Source of the DNA: Podila epigama
Lineage: Eukaryota > Mortierellomycota > Mortierellomycetes > Mortierellales > Mortierellaceae
Reading direction: 5' to 3'
Assembly: GCA_015679605.1 (NCBI GenBank)
Contig: JAAAVE010000083.1
Location: 1-27,023 of the forward strand
Length of the DNA: 27,023 nucleotides
Below, in pieces: positions 10,836 through 22,524 of the stretch (the stretch's first letter is position 1; each line of letters starts with the position of its first letter). The position numbers and the translations under genes are program-made. Below the pieces are notes generated by a model, which had not been told where the DNA came from, made no database searches, and saw nothing but the letters and a program-made list of their open reading frames with translations.

Positions 10836-11478
10836 GCTTTTTTTCATGAACCGCAAAATTTAGCAGTCTGATAGTTCGAATCTCGTAACAAAATAATTAG
10901 CTTTGACAAAAAGAAAAAACCCCATGAGGTGACTGTCAAATTGACACTTGTTGGCGTCTGTTGCTCCATGTTTGGTCACGCTTTTGGTGACCGACTATAA
11001 ATGAGCACAGTAAACAGCAAAGGACGGTTTTTTTCTCAATTGTCTCACAACAATTTATACAGGACTATAATTGCTGGGAAAACGTTGTCTCTGAGCTGGC
11101 CTGAAAAACCAGTTCTGGAGCGTGGGTTCTCAGTCCAGACAAGTACCTAAGAAGGACCTTGTTCTCCATTAAAACATATGGTGTCGTCCTTTTCAATGAC
11201 GCGCTGTACACCAAGGGGGACAGACAACTTTTTCATTTTCTTTTTATCTTTTGCCAAACAATATTCCAATTCAAATCGATCGACCTTTGCAAACATATCT
11301 AATCCATAAGGTGATGTAGTTCACTTTGAAGTCATGATGCTGTTGTATACTCATAATTTAGCACATACGGTACATTCTTCTCAAGAAAGTTAGAGTGGAC
11401 AGTGTTTATGAGAGAGAGAGGGAGAGAGAAAGCAGCGAAAAGCGCAGAGCAAAAATAAAGTGTCAAGGGTTGCAGTGT
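10836..11478. other. Convergent 3' intergenic region with a GA repeat
   Basis: This lies between the stop of the Mtc6-like gene and the stop of the minus-strand snRNP gene. I see no gene and no strong AATAAA for the plus-strand gene. A short (GA)n tract sits at about 11408-11430. The rest is AT-rich unique sequence. Confidence 0.5.
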
Positions 11479-11483
11479 TTATT
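11478..11483 (-). terminator. AATAAA overlapping the stop codon of the snRNP gene
   Basis: On the minus strand the last lysine codon and the TAA stop form AATAAA. If it is used, the 3' UTR would be only about 10-30 nt. It could equally be incidental. Confidence 0.3.
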
Positions 11484-12711
11484 TTCTGGCAAACGTGACC
11501 TTCATCTTGTGATCAGGGCCAATCTGGTAGTCGGCCAGTGCCGTCTTTGCAGCTGCAGAATAATACTCGTTATCATATTCAACAAAGGCAATCCCAGATT
11601 TCCCAGGCACCGTACGCACTTCTTTGAATCCAGGGTATTGTTGAAAGAGGGAGACCAACTGAGCCTCTGGAAGATCGTGCGGCAAGTTTTGGAGAAAGAG
11701 AATGCTGTTCCGTGGCAGGTACTCGTCTGGGACCATGGGCACCATAGGCACACCTGGCACGCCTCCACCAGAAGTCGGTACGCCTGTTGGGGGTACATGT
11801 CCAGGGTATTGTGAAAACTGGGCTTGCTGTGCCAACTGCTGCTGCTGTAACTCCAACGCCTTTTGTTGCTGTTCCTTTCTCTTGGCCGCAAGTTTGGCCT
11901 GTCTCTTTTTATGATTAAACTCGTGGGCAAATTGATCTATTACATCCACAATGGCAGCAGGAGTTAGCTCAATGTCCTTAATACACATAACCTTTCTCAA
12001 TAGATCAAGGATCAATCATATCGAAATAAGTTAATAAATAGAAAAATAAATAAAAAAAATAAAGGTTGATCCCATTTCTTACCCTTCTTCGCCAACCTTT
12101 GCGCACGATGTTCTTCAATCGTACCGTCCCTTATGGCATGAATGTCAGACTTGTTGAGTGAAAATTGAATGTTCTAAAATCATTGGAAAAAAAAAAGACG
12201 TGTATGAGACGAGACGAATTTGGATAGGGTGTAAAAACGATCACATTCTGACCAAACGGACTCCCAACGGATACCGCCTATGACCATACCATCGGTTTTC
12301 CATAAAGAGGAAATCCTTGTACTTCTGACATGGCTTTCGCTGCAATTTCCTTGTTTTCAAAGATCACAAACGCTTGTCCTCGCATCCTGATGTTGCCGTG
12401 AGCCACAATATTGAGCACCTCGCCATACTGTCCAAAGATTGTCTTTATAGACTTTTTCAAGACTAGATTTGCATCAGGAAGAAGGTTACTTGTTAATGCC
12501 AGATGGTCGACTTTCTTCATGGACGATGAGTAGAACCACTTTTCATTGCGCATCGAGAGCGCGCGTATAGAGACTCCTGCTCTTGGAGACGCTTCGTACC
12601 ATCAAGTTTGATCTTTTCATTCAAGTTTTTGATGTATAACGAAGGACTGGGTGCAGGTGTGTCAACTGGGCCAGGTGTTGAGTCTCGTAGAGGCATTTCA
12701 GTATCAGGCAT
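11479..12711 (-). CDS. U1A/U2B''-type spliceosomal snRNP protein, two RRMs (four exons)
   Basis: Model on the minus strand: 12711-12600, 12462-12290, 12173-12083, 11936-11479 (introns of 137, 116 and 146 bp), 277 aa. RRM1 (about 23-105) carries RNP2 LYIKNL and RNP1 RGQAFVIF, followed by the family signature GFPLYGKPM; the first intron falls in KIKLD/VLKKS. A basic, Gln-rich helical linker (about 126-160) and a Gly/Pro/Val stretch lead to RRM2 (about 202-277) with RNP2 LFLQNL and RNP1 KSGIAFVEY. In animals U1A and U2B'' bind U1 stem-loop II and U2 stem-loop IV; Drosophila SNF does both. The length is close to human U1A (282 aa), but the sequence does not tell which snRNP it serves. The last acceptor (TAG at 11939-11937) was chosen because it alone keeps phase with the GTAAGA donor; the open frame continues upstream of it. 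Confidence 0.88.
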
Positions 12712-13001
12712 GGTGTCTATATTTCTGTTCTATGTTTTTTGTTCCTTATTCCTTGATGATGGCTGATGACAGTTGAAGCTTGTTGTTGATGCACTATCCA
12801 AGAGTTTTTTTTGCACGCGTGAAAGAAAAAGAATGGCAAGTTGCTTGAAAAGATGCACACTTGCTGTCCAAAATATTTAAACAAGTAAATAAGGCCAAGC
12901 CACAAATCTCCATTCTTGGAAAGCTGAACACCCACCTTCTTGACCATTGGAAACACCTTTCACAAGACACTCACATTCATCACCTTCCTCATTTCTTTGC
13001 A
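12712..13001. promoter_or_regulatory. Divergent promoter between snRNP gene and mitochondrial helicase
   Basis: The 290 bp between two outward-facing start codons must hold both promoters and leaders. A CCATTGG (inverted CCAAT) lies at about 12945-12951 and AT-rich stretches at about 12865-12890. No TATA box stands out. Confidence 0.4.
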
Positions 13002-14939
13002 ATGAGTATAAAAAGAGTATACACAATAGCAAGGACAGGCGCTGCACATTCCAGCTATCATTCGCCCAGATGTTCACTTGTTGCACACTCATGTCCCCCA
13101 CCGCTGTTCACGCATGGAGTCTGCACCGCAAAACCCACATGCTTTGTTCCTTCAATGTGCCGTCCTTTGTCTACGTTAAAGGCACGATCGCAAACAGACG
13201 GTTCTCTTCCAAAGACTGATTTTGAGGTAGGATTTAAAGACTTTCAAACAGCATGGAGAACTATGACGTCTAGTCAAAAGAGACCCTGACTCGAGTACAT
13301 CATCCAGCCCTAAAGTTGACCTCTATCGGTCACGAAGCACGGACTCGAACCGGCATGCATAATAGGGCATCGTTACTCATGACATCCTTTCTAGTTATTA
13401 GGTGTGTACCCTCCTTTGACAGCCAACCTGAAAAGTACAATGGCCATCGTTGAGCCGTCCCAGCTTCAGCGTGACTTTATCCCACCTATACTGGAAGGCA
13501 AAGACGTTCTAATCCGAGATACAACAGGATCAGGCAAAACCTTTGGTATGCTTTTGGCCCTCCTGAGCAAGCCAAGGAGAACGGTTGTATCAACGACAAT
13601 GAAAGGACAGGAAGCACTTGGAATCACATCTGTATTAGTTGTTCCAAATCAGGAGCTTGCTTTCCAACTAATATCTTGGACCCGTTCACTTTTCCCGAAC
13701 GCGACCGAGCAAGAGATCGACAGTATGATCCAAGCAATCTATACGGAATCGTCACCCCTTTCACCAGCAATTGCACGTAGCCGATCCAAGTCAAGTCACA
13801 CACCATTGCAGCCAAAAATCAAAAGATCGCTCACTATCCCTATGAAGAGTGACCCACAAGTAGAAAAGTTGGCCCGTGTTTTACCTCATGTCCTTGTTGC
13901 TACTCCCGTCCGCCTATGGGATCTGGTCGAACGTGGTGTCCTAGACTTGAGCGGCATAGAAACGCTTGCGCTGGATGAGGTGGATCATCTGATTCGCCTT
14001 CCTGGACGATACGCAAGCCAAAAGCAGATCAAAGTTCGCAATGCCCACCCAAAACCAACCGAACTTGCTCTTCGAGAAATCTTTAGGTCATTTAGAGAGA
14101 ACGCAGCCCCCGTTGACGGTGGTGCTGGTGCTGGAGCCGCCTCAGCAACATATCCTCGTAAGATTCAGGTCGTGGCTGCCTCAGCTACCATGAATAGGCC
14201 TATTCGGTATTGGCTCGAATCGAATGGGTGGATTAACAGCCCAGTATGGGTTGACACGACCAAGAGTGTCGTCTTACCCAAGAGCATCGAACACCATTGC
14301 TTGGTTGTGGGACTAGACTCGATTAGGAACTTGAGAATGGAAAGTGATTACCAAGATGACAAGTCTGCCCATGAAGAGTCAGTTGACTCAACCTCCGAGA
14401 TTGATTGGGCTGACAAGGACAAGGCGTGGATGGAGCAGCAGCTAGCCCCGACCAAAGAAGAGATGGCGCCCGTCACCAAATTCAGAGATGATGATGACAG
14501 GATGCTGGAGGGTGTTGCAACAGCCTGCATGTTGGATGGAATTCAAACAGCCTGTGTGTTCTTTTGTTCATCTCCAAGTCTGAACGATGTAGCGACTCGG
14601 CTGCAGGGCGACTTTGGGCTAACAACCAAGCTTTTGGAGGATGCATTCCGTGCGAACCAGATTAGCATGCAGCAACCACTTGAGCCCAAGAAGGGTATAT
14701 ACTTGGCGCATGAAAGTAATGCGCGTGGATTAGATTTGCCAGGCCTTTCACACGTCTTTATTGTGGGTCTCCCATCGACGCCTTCAAGCTACCTGCATAT
14801 GGCAGGAAGAACTGGCAGGATGGGCAAGAGGGGTACCGTGGTAACCATTATTCGCGACGAAGCCAATATCGAAGCAAGGGCACGCACACTCTTCAATACG
14901 CTTGATGTGCCCTTGGAAACATACTTCCATGTGCAATAA
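13002..14939 (+). CDS. MRH4: Mitochondrial DEAD-box RNA helicase, Mrh4-like (two exons)
   Basis: Model: 13002-13226 and 13395-14939, phase 0, 168-bp intron (GTAGGA...TTTCTAG), 589 aa. The joined DFE/LLGVYPPLTANLK gives the aromatic and LG positions expected upstream of a Q motif (EPSQLQ, 95-100). Motifs follow in order: I TTGSGKT (118-124), Ia PNQELA (159-164), Ib TPVRL, II DEVD (269-272, in place of DEAD), III SAT (338-340), IV-region VFFCSSP, V ARGLDLPGL and VI HMAGRTGRMG (543-552). The first 70 residues are rich in Arg, Ser, His and Cys with few acidic residues, as in a mitochondrial targeting sequence. Yeast Mrh4 acts in assembly of the mitochondrial large ribosomal subunit around 21S rRNA; that role is inferred from family resemblance. 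The helicase-family call is firm and the Mrh4 orthology moderate. Confidence 0.8.
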
Positions 14940-14959
14940 ATAATTTAAGCTTTAATAAA
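14935..14959 (+). terminator. Two AATAAA signals at the 3' end of the helicase gene
   Basis: AATAAA occurs at 14935-14940, overlapping the TAA stop, and again at 14954-14959, which is the better placed. Confidence 0.5.
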
Positions 14960-15004
14960 CTGTGAAAGATAACATTTGGTTGTATGAGAAATTTATAGTA
15001 CAGG

Positions 15005-15010
15005 TTTATT
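15005..15010 (-). terminator. AATAAA signal of the HPPD gene
   Basis: On the minus strand AATAAA lies about 39 nt past the stop of the dioxygenase gene. The convergent helicase signal at 14954-14959 is only about 45 nt away, so the two transcripts probably overlap at their ends. Confidence 0.5.
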
Positions 15011-15048
15011 TGTGGTGGATGATGTGTGTGAATATAAAAAGTAGATGC

Positions 15049-16340
<1,292 letters not shown>

Positions 16341-16493
16341 TTTAATATTGATGTGTTGAAGTGAAGTGGAAGTAGGAGGAAGTTGGAGAGTTGGAGTGAA
16401 ACGTGAGGTTGGAGAAGGAGAAGAAGAAGAGTGAAGGTGAAGAGTAAAAAAAAAAAAAAAAAAAAAAAGACCACGGAGGACAGAAATCCGAGG

Positions 16494-16502
16494 AATATAT
16501 AG
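16494..16502 (-). promoter_or_regulatory. Possible TATA box of the HPPD gene
   Basis: CTATATATT on the minus strand, about 155 nt upstream of the ATG. It is followed by a run of 23 T (16468-16446) and a CT-rich stretch leading to the start codon, the arrangement often seen in strongly expressed fungal genes. Confidence 0.4.
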
Positions 16503-17260
16503 TTTGTATCTGATGGACTTTAAGGGGTTTGGCGGGCGAAATGGTGAGATTTTTTTTTTGAATGTGTTTCTTGCGGCCTTGTGCTACATACCCCCACCAA
16601 CAGATACATCTCACACATTTTCTCTATTCTTCCATTTGGGGGAACGACAGAGAGAGAGACGAGCCCAGTCTGATCGTCATGCCCTTTTTTTTTTCTCGCT
16701 CTTTCTTGCAGCCTCCTCATTTGAACACCACGGTTTCGCCGAGCGTCATGTTCCTTCCCCACGCCAATTAGCTCTCGAATCAAACGGGGTCCTCCTGTCC
16801 TGTTCTCGGATATTCGGAGGGGATGGCCCTTTTGCCGAGCCAATCTGCTTTGCTTCAAGCGTTTATTCCATTTTGTTTTTTTCATATTTTTTTTTGTCCA
16901 TGTGTTTTTAGGGCATACGAAACACCACACTCATAAAATACCATCTGTATTCATGGCCAATTCTTGTTGATCGCAAATAGGTCCCAAACTGAGTCTCTTC
17001 CATTCACATCTCAATTTGTTCTTGGACTTGTCTTGACTCTTGACACTGGTGTTGCTTTCAACCTTCTTCCCATGTACATGCACACATGCACACTCACACC
17101 ACCACAAACTCACCACACGGCCTGTGTTTTGCTGAAACTTTACAAATGACCGTGGAAAAGTTGCACGGATAAGCCCCGTAAATGAACCTTAAATTATTTC
17201 TTGTTTGTTCCCCCACAAAAATAATAGATTTTGCCCAAATTTCCCAAACGGTGGAGACAA

Positions 17261-17304
17261 ACGGACAGACGGACAGGTAGACAGATAGACAGACAAACAG
17301 ACAA
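17261..17304 (+). repeat. (AGAC)n-type tetranucleotide repeat
   Basis: About ten imperfect copies of a GACA/GACG/GATA unit on the plus strand, 30-73 nt upstream of the methyltransferase ATG, so probably in its 5' leader or core promoter. Confidence 0.75.
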
Positions 17305-17333
17305 CAAAACAAAAAATAATCCACCAATCCGTC

Positions 17334-19701
17334 ATGACCACGTTCGAATCAGCCAACACAACTTTCTTGGCATGGCTCTCGGCCAATGGCGCAACTGTCG
17401 CTGACTTCATTGCCCTACATGACTACTCTGCGGATGGTGCTGGTCGAGGTGTGGTGGTATTGACCGACATTAGTGTAAGAAGATCAGTATGATTATGTGA
17501 ATGAGGATGTACCTTGATCCTATTGATCTCGGACTTTTCTTTTTTTTTTCTGGGTGTTGTGTGCTGTTGTTGGATGCTACCCTATCAATCCCGCATCAAG
17601 TTAGGCTGGATACACTCTACGCCAACCTGTTGCACAGCATGCATTGCTCCTTACGCCTGAGGACCTGTCCCAAACAGTCTGACTGAAAGGAGTAAATAGT
17701 CTGACCGGAATATCTCTTACCCCCTGTTCCCTATTCAATGGAAATCTACAGAAAGATCAGGAGCTATTCTCTATTCCGCGGTCACTATTGCTGTCACCAG
17801 ATACGTCTGCACTCTCCCAAAAGATGGATCTGTCGTCGTTGCAAGGTTGGAACCCTCTAGTGATGTGTCTGATCTATGAGGATGGTCTCGGTGTAGAATC
17901 TACTTGGAAACCATATTTTGGTAAGGAGGGAAACGCGTATATTTCTGCTCTCCTTGTATTAGTTGTATCATAGGTCGAATGCTGTTTGTTCATTTTATGA
18001 GCTTTTTTCCTTTCTGTTGACTCGCTCTTTTTTTTTGTTGAAAAATCACTAGATGTGCTTCCACAAAAGTTCTCAACTCCTATGTTCTGGAGTGATAACG
18101 ATCTGAAGGAACTTGCCGGCACTGGAGTCATTGGTACCTGATGCATTTACCTTGGATATATTGAGCTTTGTGAAACACACAGAGATGGAACCTGAATGAT
18201 TGACAAATATCCTTTGCACTCAATAGACAAGGTTGGCAAGGCAGAGACAGAGACACTCTTCAAAGAAGCACTTTGGCCATTGATCCAGGCGAACCCCAGT
18301 CTTTTCCTTGATCGAGGCTATGATCATTACCTCGCTACCTTTCATAGAATGGGTTCCCTTATCATGGCTTATGCATTCCATGACGAAATTGAGGAAGAAG
18401 ACAATGAAGAGGACGAGGATGAGGATGAGGAGGAGAAAGAAGGAAAGGTGGTTGTCTCCATGGTGCCAATGGCCGATATGCTCAACCATAAAACTGGACA
18501 CAACAATGTAAGTGTCTCTATACTAGACAGGAGGGGAAGAATAGATGCTTTGCTAATGAGATGCTACGGTGGAGTATCAGCACTGAGCTCTCAATCTCGT
18601 TCTCTCACTATGTCTCCATAGGCTCGCCTGTTTCATGAAAAGGATCGTCTGCGAATGGTGTCCATCAAACCCATCAAGGCTGGCCAGCAAATTGTAACTA
18701 TCCAACTATTCCTCCTAATTTCTTCCTCTCCTCCTAAAAACCCTGTTCGCTGTTCACGATAATAGTAAAATAACCAGGCTCTTCTATCCTCCTTGGCTAT
18801 AGTACAACACCTATGGTGATCTCTGCAATGCTGGTGAGTCGAGGGCAATAATTGACTGTTTAAACATACCTCTCAATTCTTTATAAGCATTCATTCTTAT
18901 GTTATCCTTTTCCTATACATGTCATCTGGTAATAGATTTGCTCCGCAAGTACGGTTTTGTAGATTCTGTTAATCCATTCAACATTGCCGAAATCAGTGGT
19001 GAATCCGTGGTGGAGGCATGCACGGCTCAAGATCCTGTCGGCAAGGAGGAAAAGATCGAGTGGCTGGTTGAAAACGATGGACTAGAAGAGTAAGTCTTTG
19101 TACACAACCCTCCGCTTCTACTGGTAGCCTATTATTTCTGTATTGTACTAACCTCCAATATAGATATATTGTAGTTGAAGCCGATGGAGAAATCCCAGAT
19201 GAGCTAGTAGGATGCGCAAAGATCCTAATGATGCCCTTGGAGGAGTTCAAGACCACTGTCATCGAGGGTAAGAAACTTCCTTCGACAAAGCTCACAGCGC
19301 CAGTGCAAAAGGTTTTGCAGGAACTTTTAGAAGCCCGTATTGCATTATACTCTGGAGATAGCAAGGTAAAAGGAGCTTTTACTTTGAGTGTGTCTGCTTG
19401 TAATGCTCATGTGTGTTTTCTTCTCTTACTCTGCCATTCACTAACTTTGCGTGTATGTGAAACATCCATGATAAAGACTGACAAAGCGTTCTTGAAGCAA
19501 GAGGCGGAAGCCAGCTTGAGAAGCAAGCGAAATGCGGTGATTGTTCGAACAGGAGAACGTGACATTTTGCTTTCTGTCTTGGACAAGGTCAAAAAGTGGA
19601 AGCCACCAACTCCAGTCCCTGCAAGTGCCAGTGGCAAACAAAAAGTCCCCCCCAAAGGCCAGCACCATAACAAGGGCAAAAAGCCATATCAGAGGAAATA
19701 A
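17334..19701 (+). CDS. SET-domain protein-lysine methyltransferase, SETD6/Rkm4 type (nine exons)
   Basis: Model: 17334-17474, 17752-17920, 18053-18133, 18227-18507, 18622-18693, 18803-18833, 18936-19089, 19164-19365, 19477-19701; 451 aa. All donors are GT and all acceptors AG, and phases agree throughout. N-terminal FLAWLSANGA, AGRGVVVLTDI and LFSIPRSLLLS match the opening of the SET fold in the LSMT/SETD6 class. GWNPLVMCLIYE, WKPYF, MFWSD and ELAGTGV follow. The AdoMet-binding SET motif MVPMADMLNH is at 209-218 and the active-site Tyr in YNTYG at 249-253. The C-terminal Rubis-subs-bind-type helical domain spans about 290-420. A Glu/Asp-rich loop (about 184-205) sits in the SET-I region, as in human SETD6. 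Family members methylate lysines of non-histone targets (RelA for SETD6, ribosomal protein Rpl42 for yeast Rkm4). The fungal substrate is inferred. The tail is basic (KPYQRK). Confidence 0.88.
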
Positions 19702-19885
19702 TATGTTTACACTAAAATCGTACACCATGTTGCACGCTGTGCGGATATTTTTAGCTGTTCCTTCAACGGATGCGATGGTCTTTTTATGGGTATGAAAAAG
19801 GGGTGTTGGATAAAAGGAAAGAACAAGAGTTTCGCCCGCTTTTTGGCTATCTTATTTCGCTCTTGGAACAAAGGACCACTATATT

Positions 19886-22192
19886 TCACGCAGGTTGGGC
19901 AACTTTGGACTCTGCACTGTTTCGTCGATGAGACTGCGCGCTAGCTTGACTAACCTTTCTCTGCTTTGCAGAATCTTGCTCTGGTACCTCTGCGGCACGC
20001 TTTCCAGCAGGAGCAGTGGTGAGAAGCTGTCGTTGTGATGATTCTGTGGAGGTAATGGGTGAGGTTGGCTGTTCAGGATTCCATGTGGGCACTGATGGCA
20101 GTTCTGTTGCAAGTTGCTCAACACTTTTAACTTTCTCAACTTGCTCGGGGAATTGTTGCTCGATTTGCATGTCCTTGGGTGAGTGCTCAACAGGCTGAAT
20201 GTGATCCGTGGTCTTACTCTGCTCAGCCAATGCATCCAACTCGGCCATCAGCTGGTCCTCATCCATACCTGATGCGACACTCGTTTCCATAAACATATCT
20301 GTGCCGAGGCTCATCGCCTGGTCTACCTCTTGCTGGTCTGCAAGCACTTCCGTAAGGTGGTCCATGGTTGACTCGACATTATTCTGGGAAAGTATTTGCT
20401 TGCCATCCTGGTCCTTGGTAGCCATGACAGACGCTAGAGTGTTAGACCCAAGCTTGTAAGCATGTAGAATCTCTGCATCCGTTTCTGATGACTGAATTCG
20501 CAACAAGATTGTGCCCATAGTCTCCAGATATTTGAGTCTCTTGTTCAGCACCTCCTCCAAATTCTTTCTCTGCCGCAACGAGAATGCTGCCTGGGAACGC
20601 TGGCCCTTGCTCACACAAATCCTGGCTTTTTCTGTCAATCTAAATGTCAAATGGACCTCGGTTTAGTGCTTGAGCGTGACGAGAGTGATTGTATCTTTTT
20701 TTTTTTGTATTGTAGTCACACTTACTCTGCAATACGATCCTCAATGTCCTGAACTTGATTTTCCAGACGCTTACTAGTCGCACGAAGTCCAATAATGCCT
20801 CTATCCACATCTGTAATTTGTAGCTTTAACTTATCCTTAGCAGCATCCTTGGTGGCAAATTTGATCACCTAAAGAACAAAAATGCGAGAAAGAAAAGATG
20901 GTGATGGTCAGGGATATTCTCGAATAAGAAGCTCATCGCCGTAGTAGCGCCACCAGATAATACATTTAGGTTCAACTTGCCATTTCGTCACTTCGCAGCT
21001 CCTTCTTCACGTCTTCAGGATTCAATGCACCGACGACAAGGACTTTCATTTCAAACTGGAGGTACCGTAGTAAAATTTCAAGATCCCTGTCCGTAAGTAC
21101 TAGGGTCACACCTGATCCATCACCACTAGAGAATTTACCCCGGACTGGCTTCAGGGCTGTCCGTGAAAACTTTTGTCGAAAGTCAACAAATGTCATGAGA
21201 TTGTCCGAGACGTGGTAGTTGACAATTTCTTGCTGCATGGCTACAATATTCGCAGATGCTTCCTGTACAAAGGGTAAAATTACATAGCTTTCCTGAGAAT
21301 ATCCCGCCTGGGACATGACAGGTGAATGACCACGATTCGAGGACAGGACTGGGCTTGCCATGTTTTTGCCCGCACTTCGTCCAAGTGCACCAGACGACAA
21401 GTTACCACCTGATAATGATCCAGGACTGCCAGTTCCTGCATACCCCAGATGCGTCGATGCCAAGGTTGGGGTTGAGGTGTACTTTGGCGAACGAGTATCT
21501 GAGAGGCTAAGCTGCTTCAAACTCCACAACAAGGGTGTAGATACCACCATGTGAAAGATCCATTCGGTCCACCCAACGCCAGCCCAAGGGAGAAAGTCAG
21601 ACCAGAGGACAAGTTCTCCTGTCCTGCTCATCTCGTTCATAACTGTTGGTATGGAGAGCGGCTTCATGCCATCCTTGTGAAGTTTTGAAATGACATATTC
21701 CATATCCAGCTCCAGAATACCGATGGCAGCTCCAGTTGACTCATATTTCTCTTGATGTGATTCTGACCCGTCACTGTAGTGTCGCGAATATGTGAGTGCT
21801 TGTGCGTGGTGTTTGGGTAAAGACGTTGACACATAAGATTGGTACATGGAAAAATGGCCACTCCTGGCAGCACCGATAATCACGGTGCGCCACCAGTTCA
21901 CGTTGGTTTCATAACCATAGGGATTCGTCTCCTTCAGTCTGTGAAAATCCGAAAACAACGAGGCAAGCCGCGACGGACTCGACCACTCTGGTAGTGCTGC
22001 CAGGTATGTCTGAAGAGAGAGTTTTCGAAAGGACTTTGAAGGCGATGCAAATGCAATTTCTGTGAAGGCTGCAGTTGAAGAAGGCGATGGGATAGGAATG
22101 GTTGAGGATGTAGCGGACGGCGAGAGGCTGCGGTTGCCACCGTCAGAGTTGGTAGACTTTCCAAGCTCTTGACCTGTTAAGGAATGACTCAT
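19886..22192 (-). CDS. CHM7: CHMP7/Chm7 ESCRT-III-related protein (three exons)
   Basis: Model: exon 1 from 22192 to 20981 (or to 21011), exon 2 20868-20726, exon 3 20639-19886; 702 aa (or 692). Residues about 60-225 form the CHMP7 N-terminal region, an ESCRT-II-like winged-helix module that begins LPEWSSPSRLASLFSDF and has NPYGYETNVNWW. A Ser/Gly-rich linker (about 230-300) is followed by a second part of the module and the helical Snf7 domain (about 405-590), which starts VIKFATKDAAKDK and continues through KGQRSQAAFSLRQRKN. An acidic amphipathic helix MDEDQLMAELDALAE (577-591) resembles the ESCRT-III C-terminal motif that contacts Vps4 MIT domains. The tail after it is unusually long and disordered. 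Chm7/CHMP7 binds LEM-domain inner nuclear membrane proteins and recruits ESCRT-III to seal or survey the nuclear envelope. Exon 1 ends either at a GTGAAG donor (21010) or a GCAAGT donor (20980); both keep phase. Human CHMP7 is 453 aa. Confidence 0.85.
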
Positions 22193-22524
22193 TTGTCAAG
22201 CAACTTTTGCAATTGTTGCCGAATATGAGCGATTGAGGGTGTGGTTGAACGTGAGATAATGATTGAGTTACAGAGTTGTGCCAGGCAAATGAGATGCTGC
22301 GTGGGTGAATGGTGAAAGCCAAATAATGGCGGCGATTCCTGCAACCAAAAAAAGTGAATCGCGCACGTGATAATTTACATCTTCCATGTTCATTGCTGAA
22401 CACCACATTTCCTTTTGACCTGTTCAATACTCACACTTGAACTGTTGACTACCTTCTCTTCATTACCTACCTTACATCTTATTTTCGCACACTCCAACAC
22501 TTTGTACCAACTATTTCTCAAAAA
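22193..22524. promoter_or_regulatory. Divergent promoter between CHMP7 and the NmrA-like gene
   Basis: The 332 bp between two outward-facing ATGs contain a CACGTGA at 22364-22370 and pyrimidine-rich leader sequence before the plus-strand start (about 22425-22520). No TATA box stands out. Confidence 0.5.
22364..22370 (+). promoter_or_regulatory. CACGTGA E-box in divergent promoter
   Basis: A palindromic CACGTG core followed by A, about 160 nt upstream of the NmrA-like ATG and 172 nt from the CHMP7 ATG. CACGTG is the core bound by bHLH factors such as Cbf1 or Pho4 in yeast. Function here is inferred. Confidence 0.35.

Larger units (their letters stand above)
16341..17333. promoter_or_regulatory. 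Divergent intergenic region between HPPD and SETD6-like genes
   Basis: No gene is supported in this 993-bp stretch. It contains the putative HPPD TATA box and homopolymer, several T tracts (near 16550, 16685, 16875-16895), and next to the methyltransferase start an AGAC-type tandem repeat. Confidence 0.5.

Noticed and set aside
10865-10890. Second B-box-like GTTCGAATC
   Set aside because: The flanking bases cannot form a T stem and no A box or acceptor stem is visible.
13330-13402. Complete tRNA gene on the minus strand
   Set aside because: The T-loop-like GGTTCGAGTCC is present, but only three T-stem pairs form and no matching 5' acceptor strand occurs about 65 nt upstream.
22318-22330. 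CArG-like box (CCAAATAATGG)
   Set aside because: It has seven A/T bases between CC and GG in place of six, so it does not fit the MADS-box consensus.
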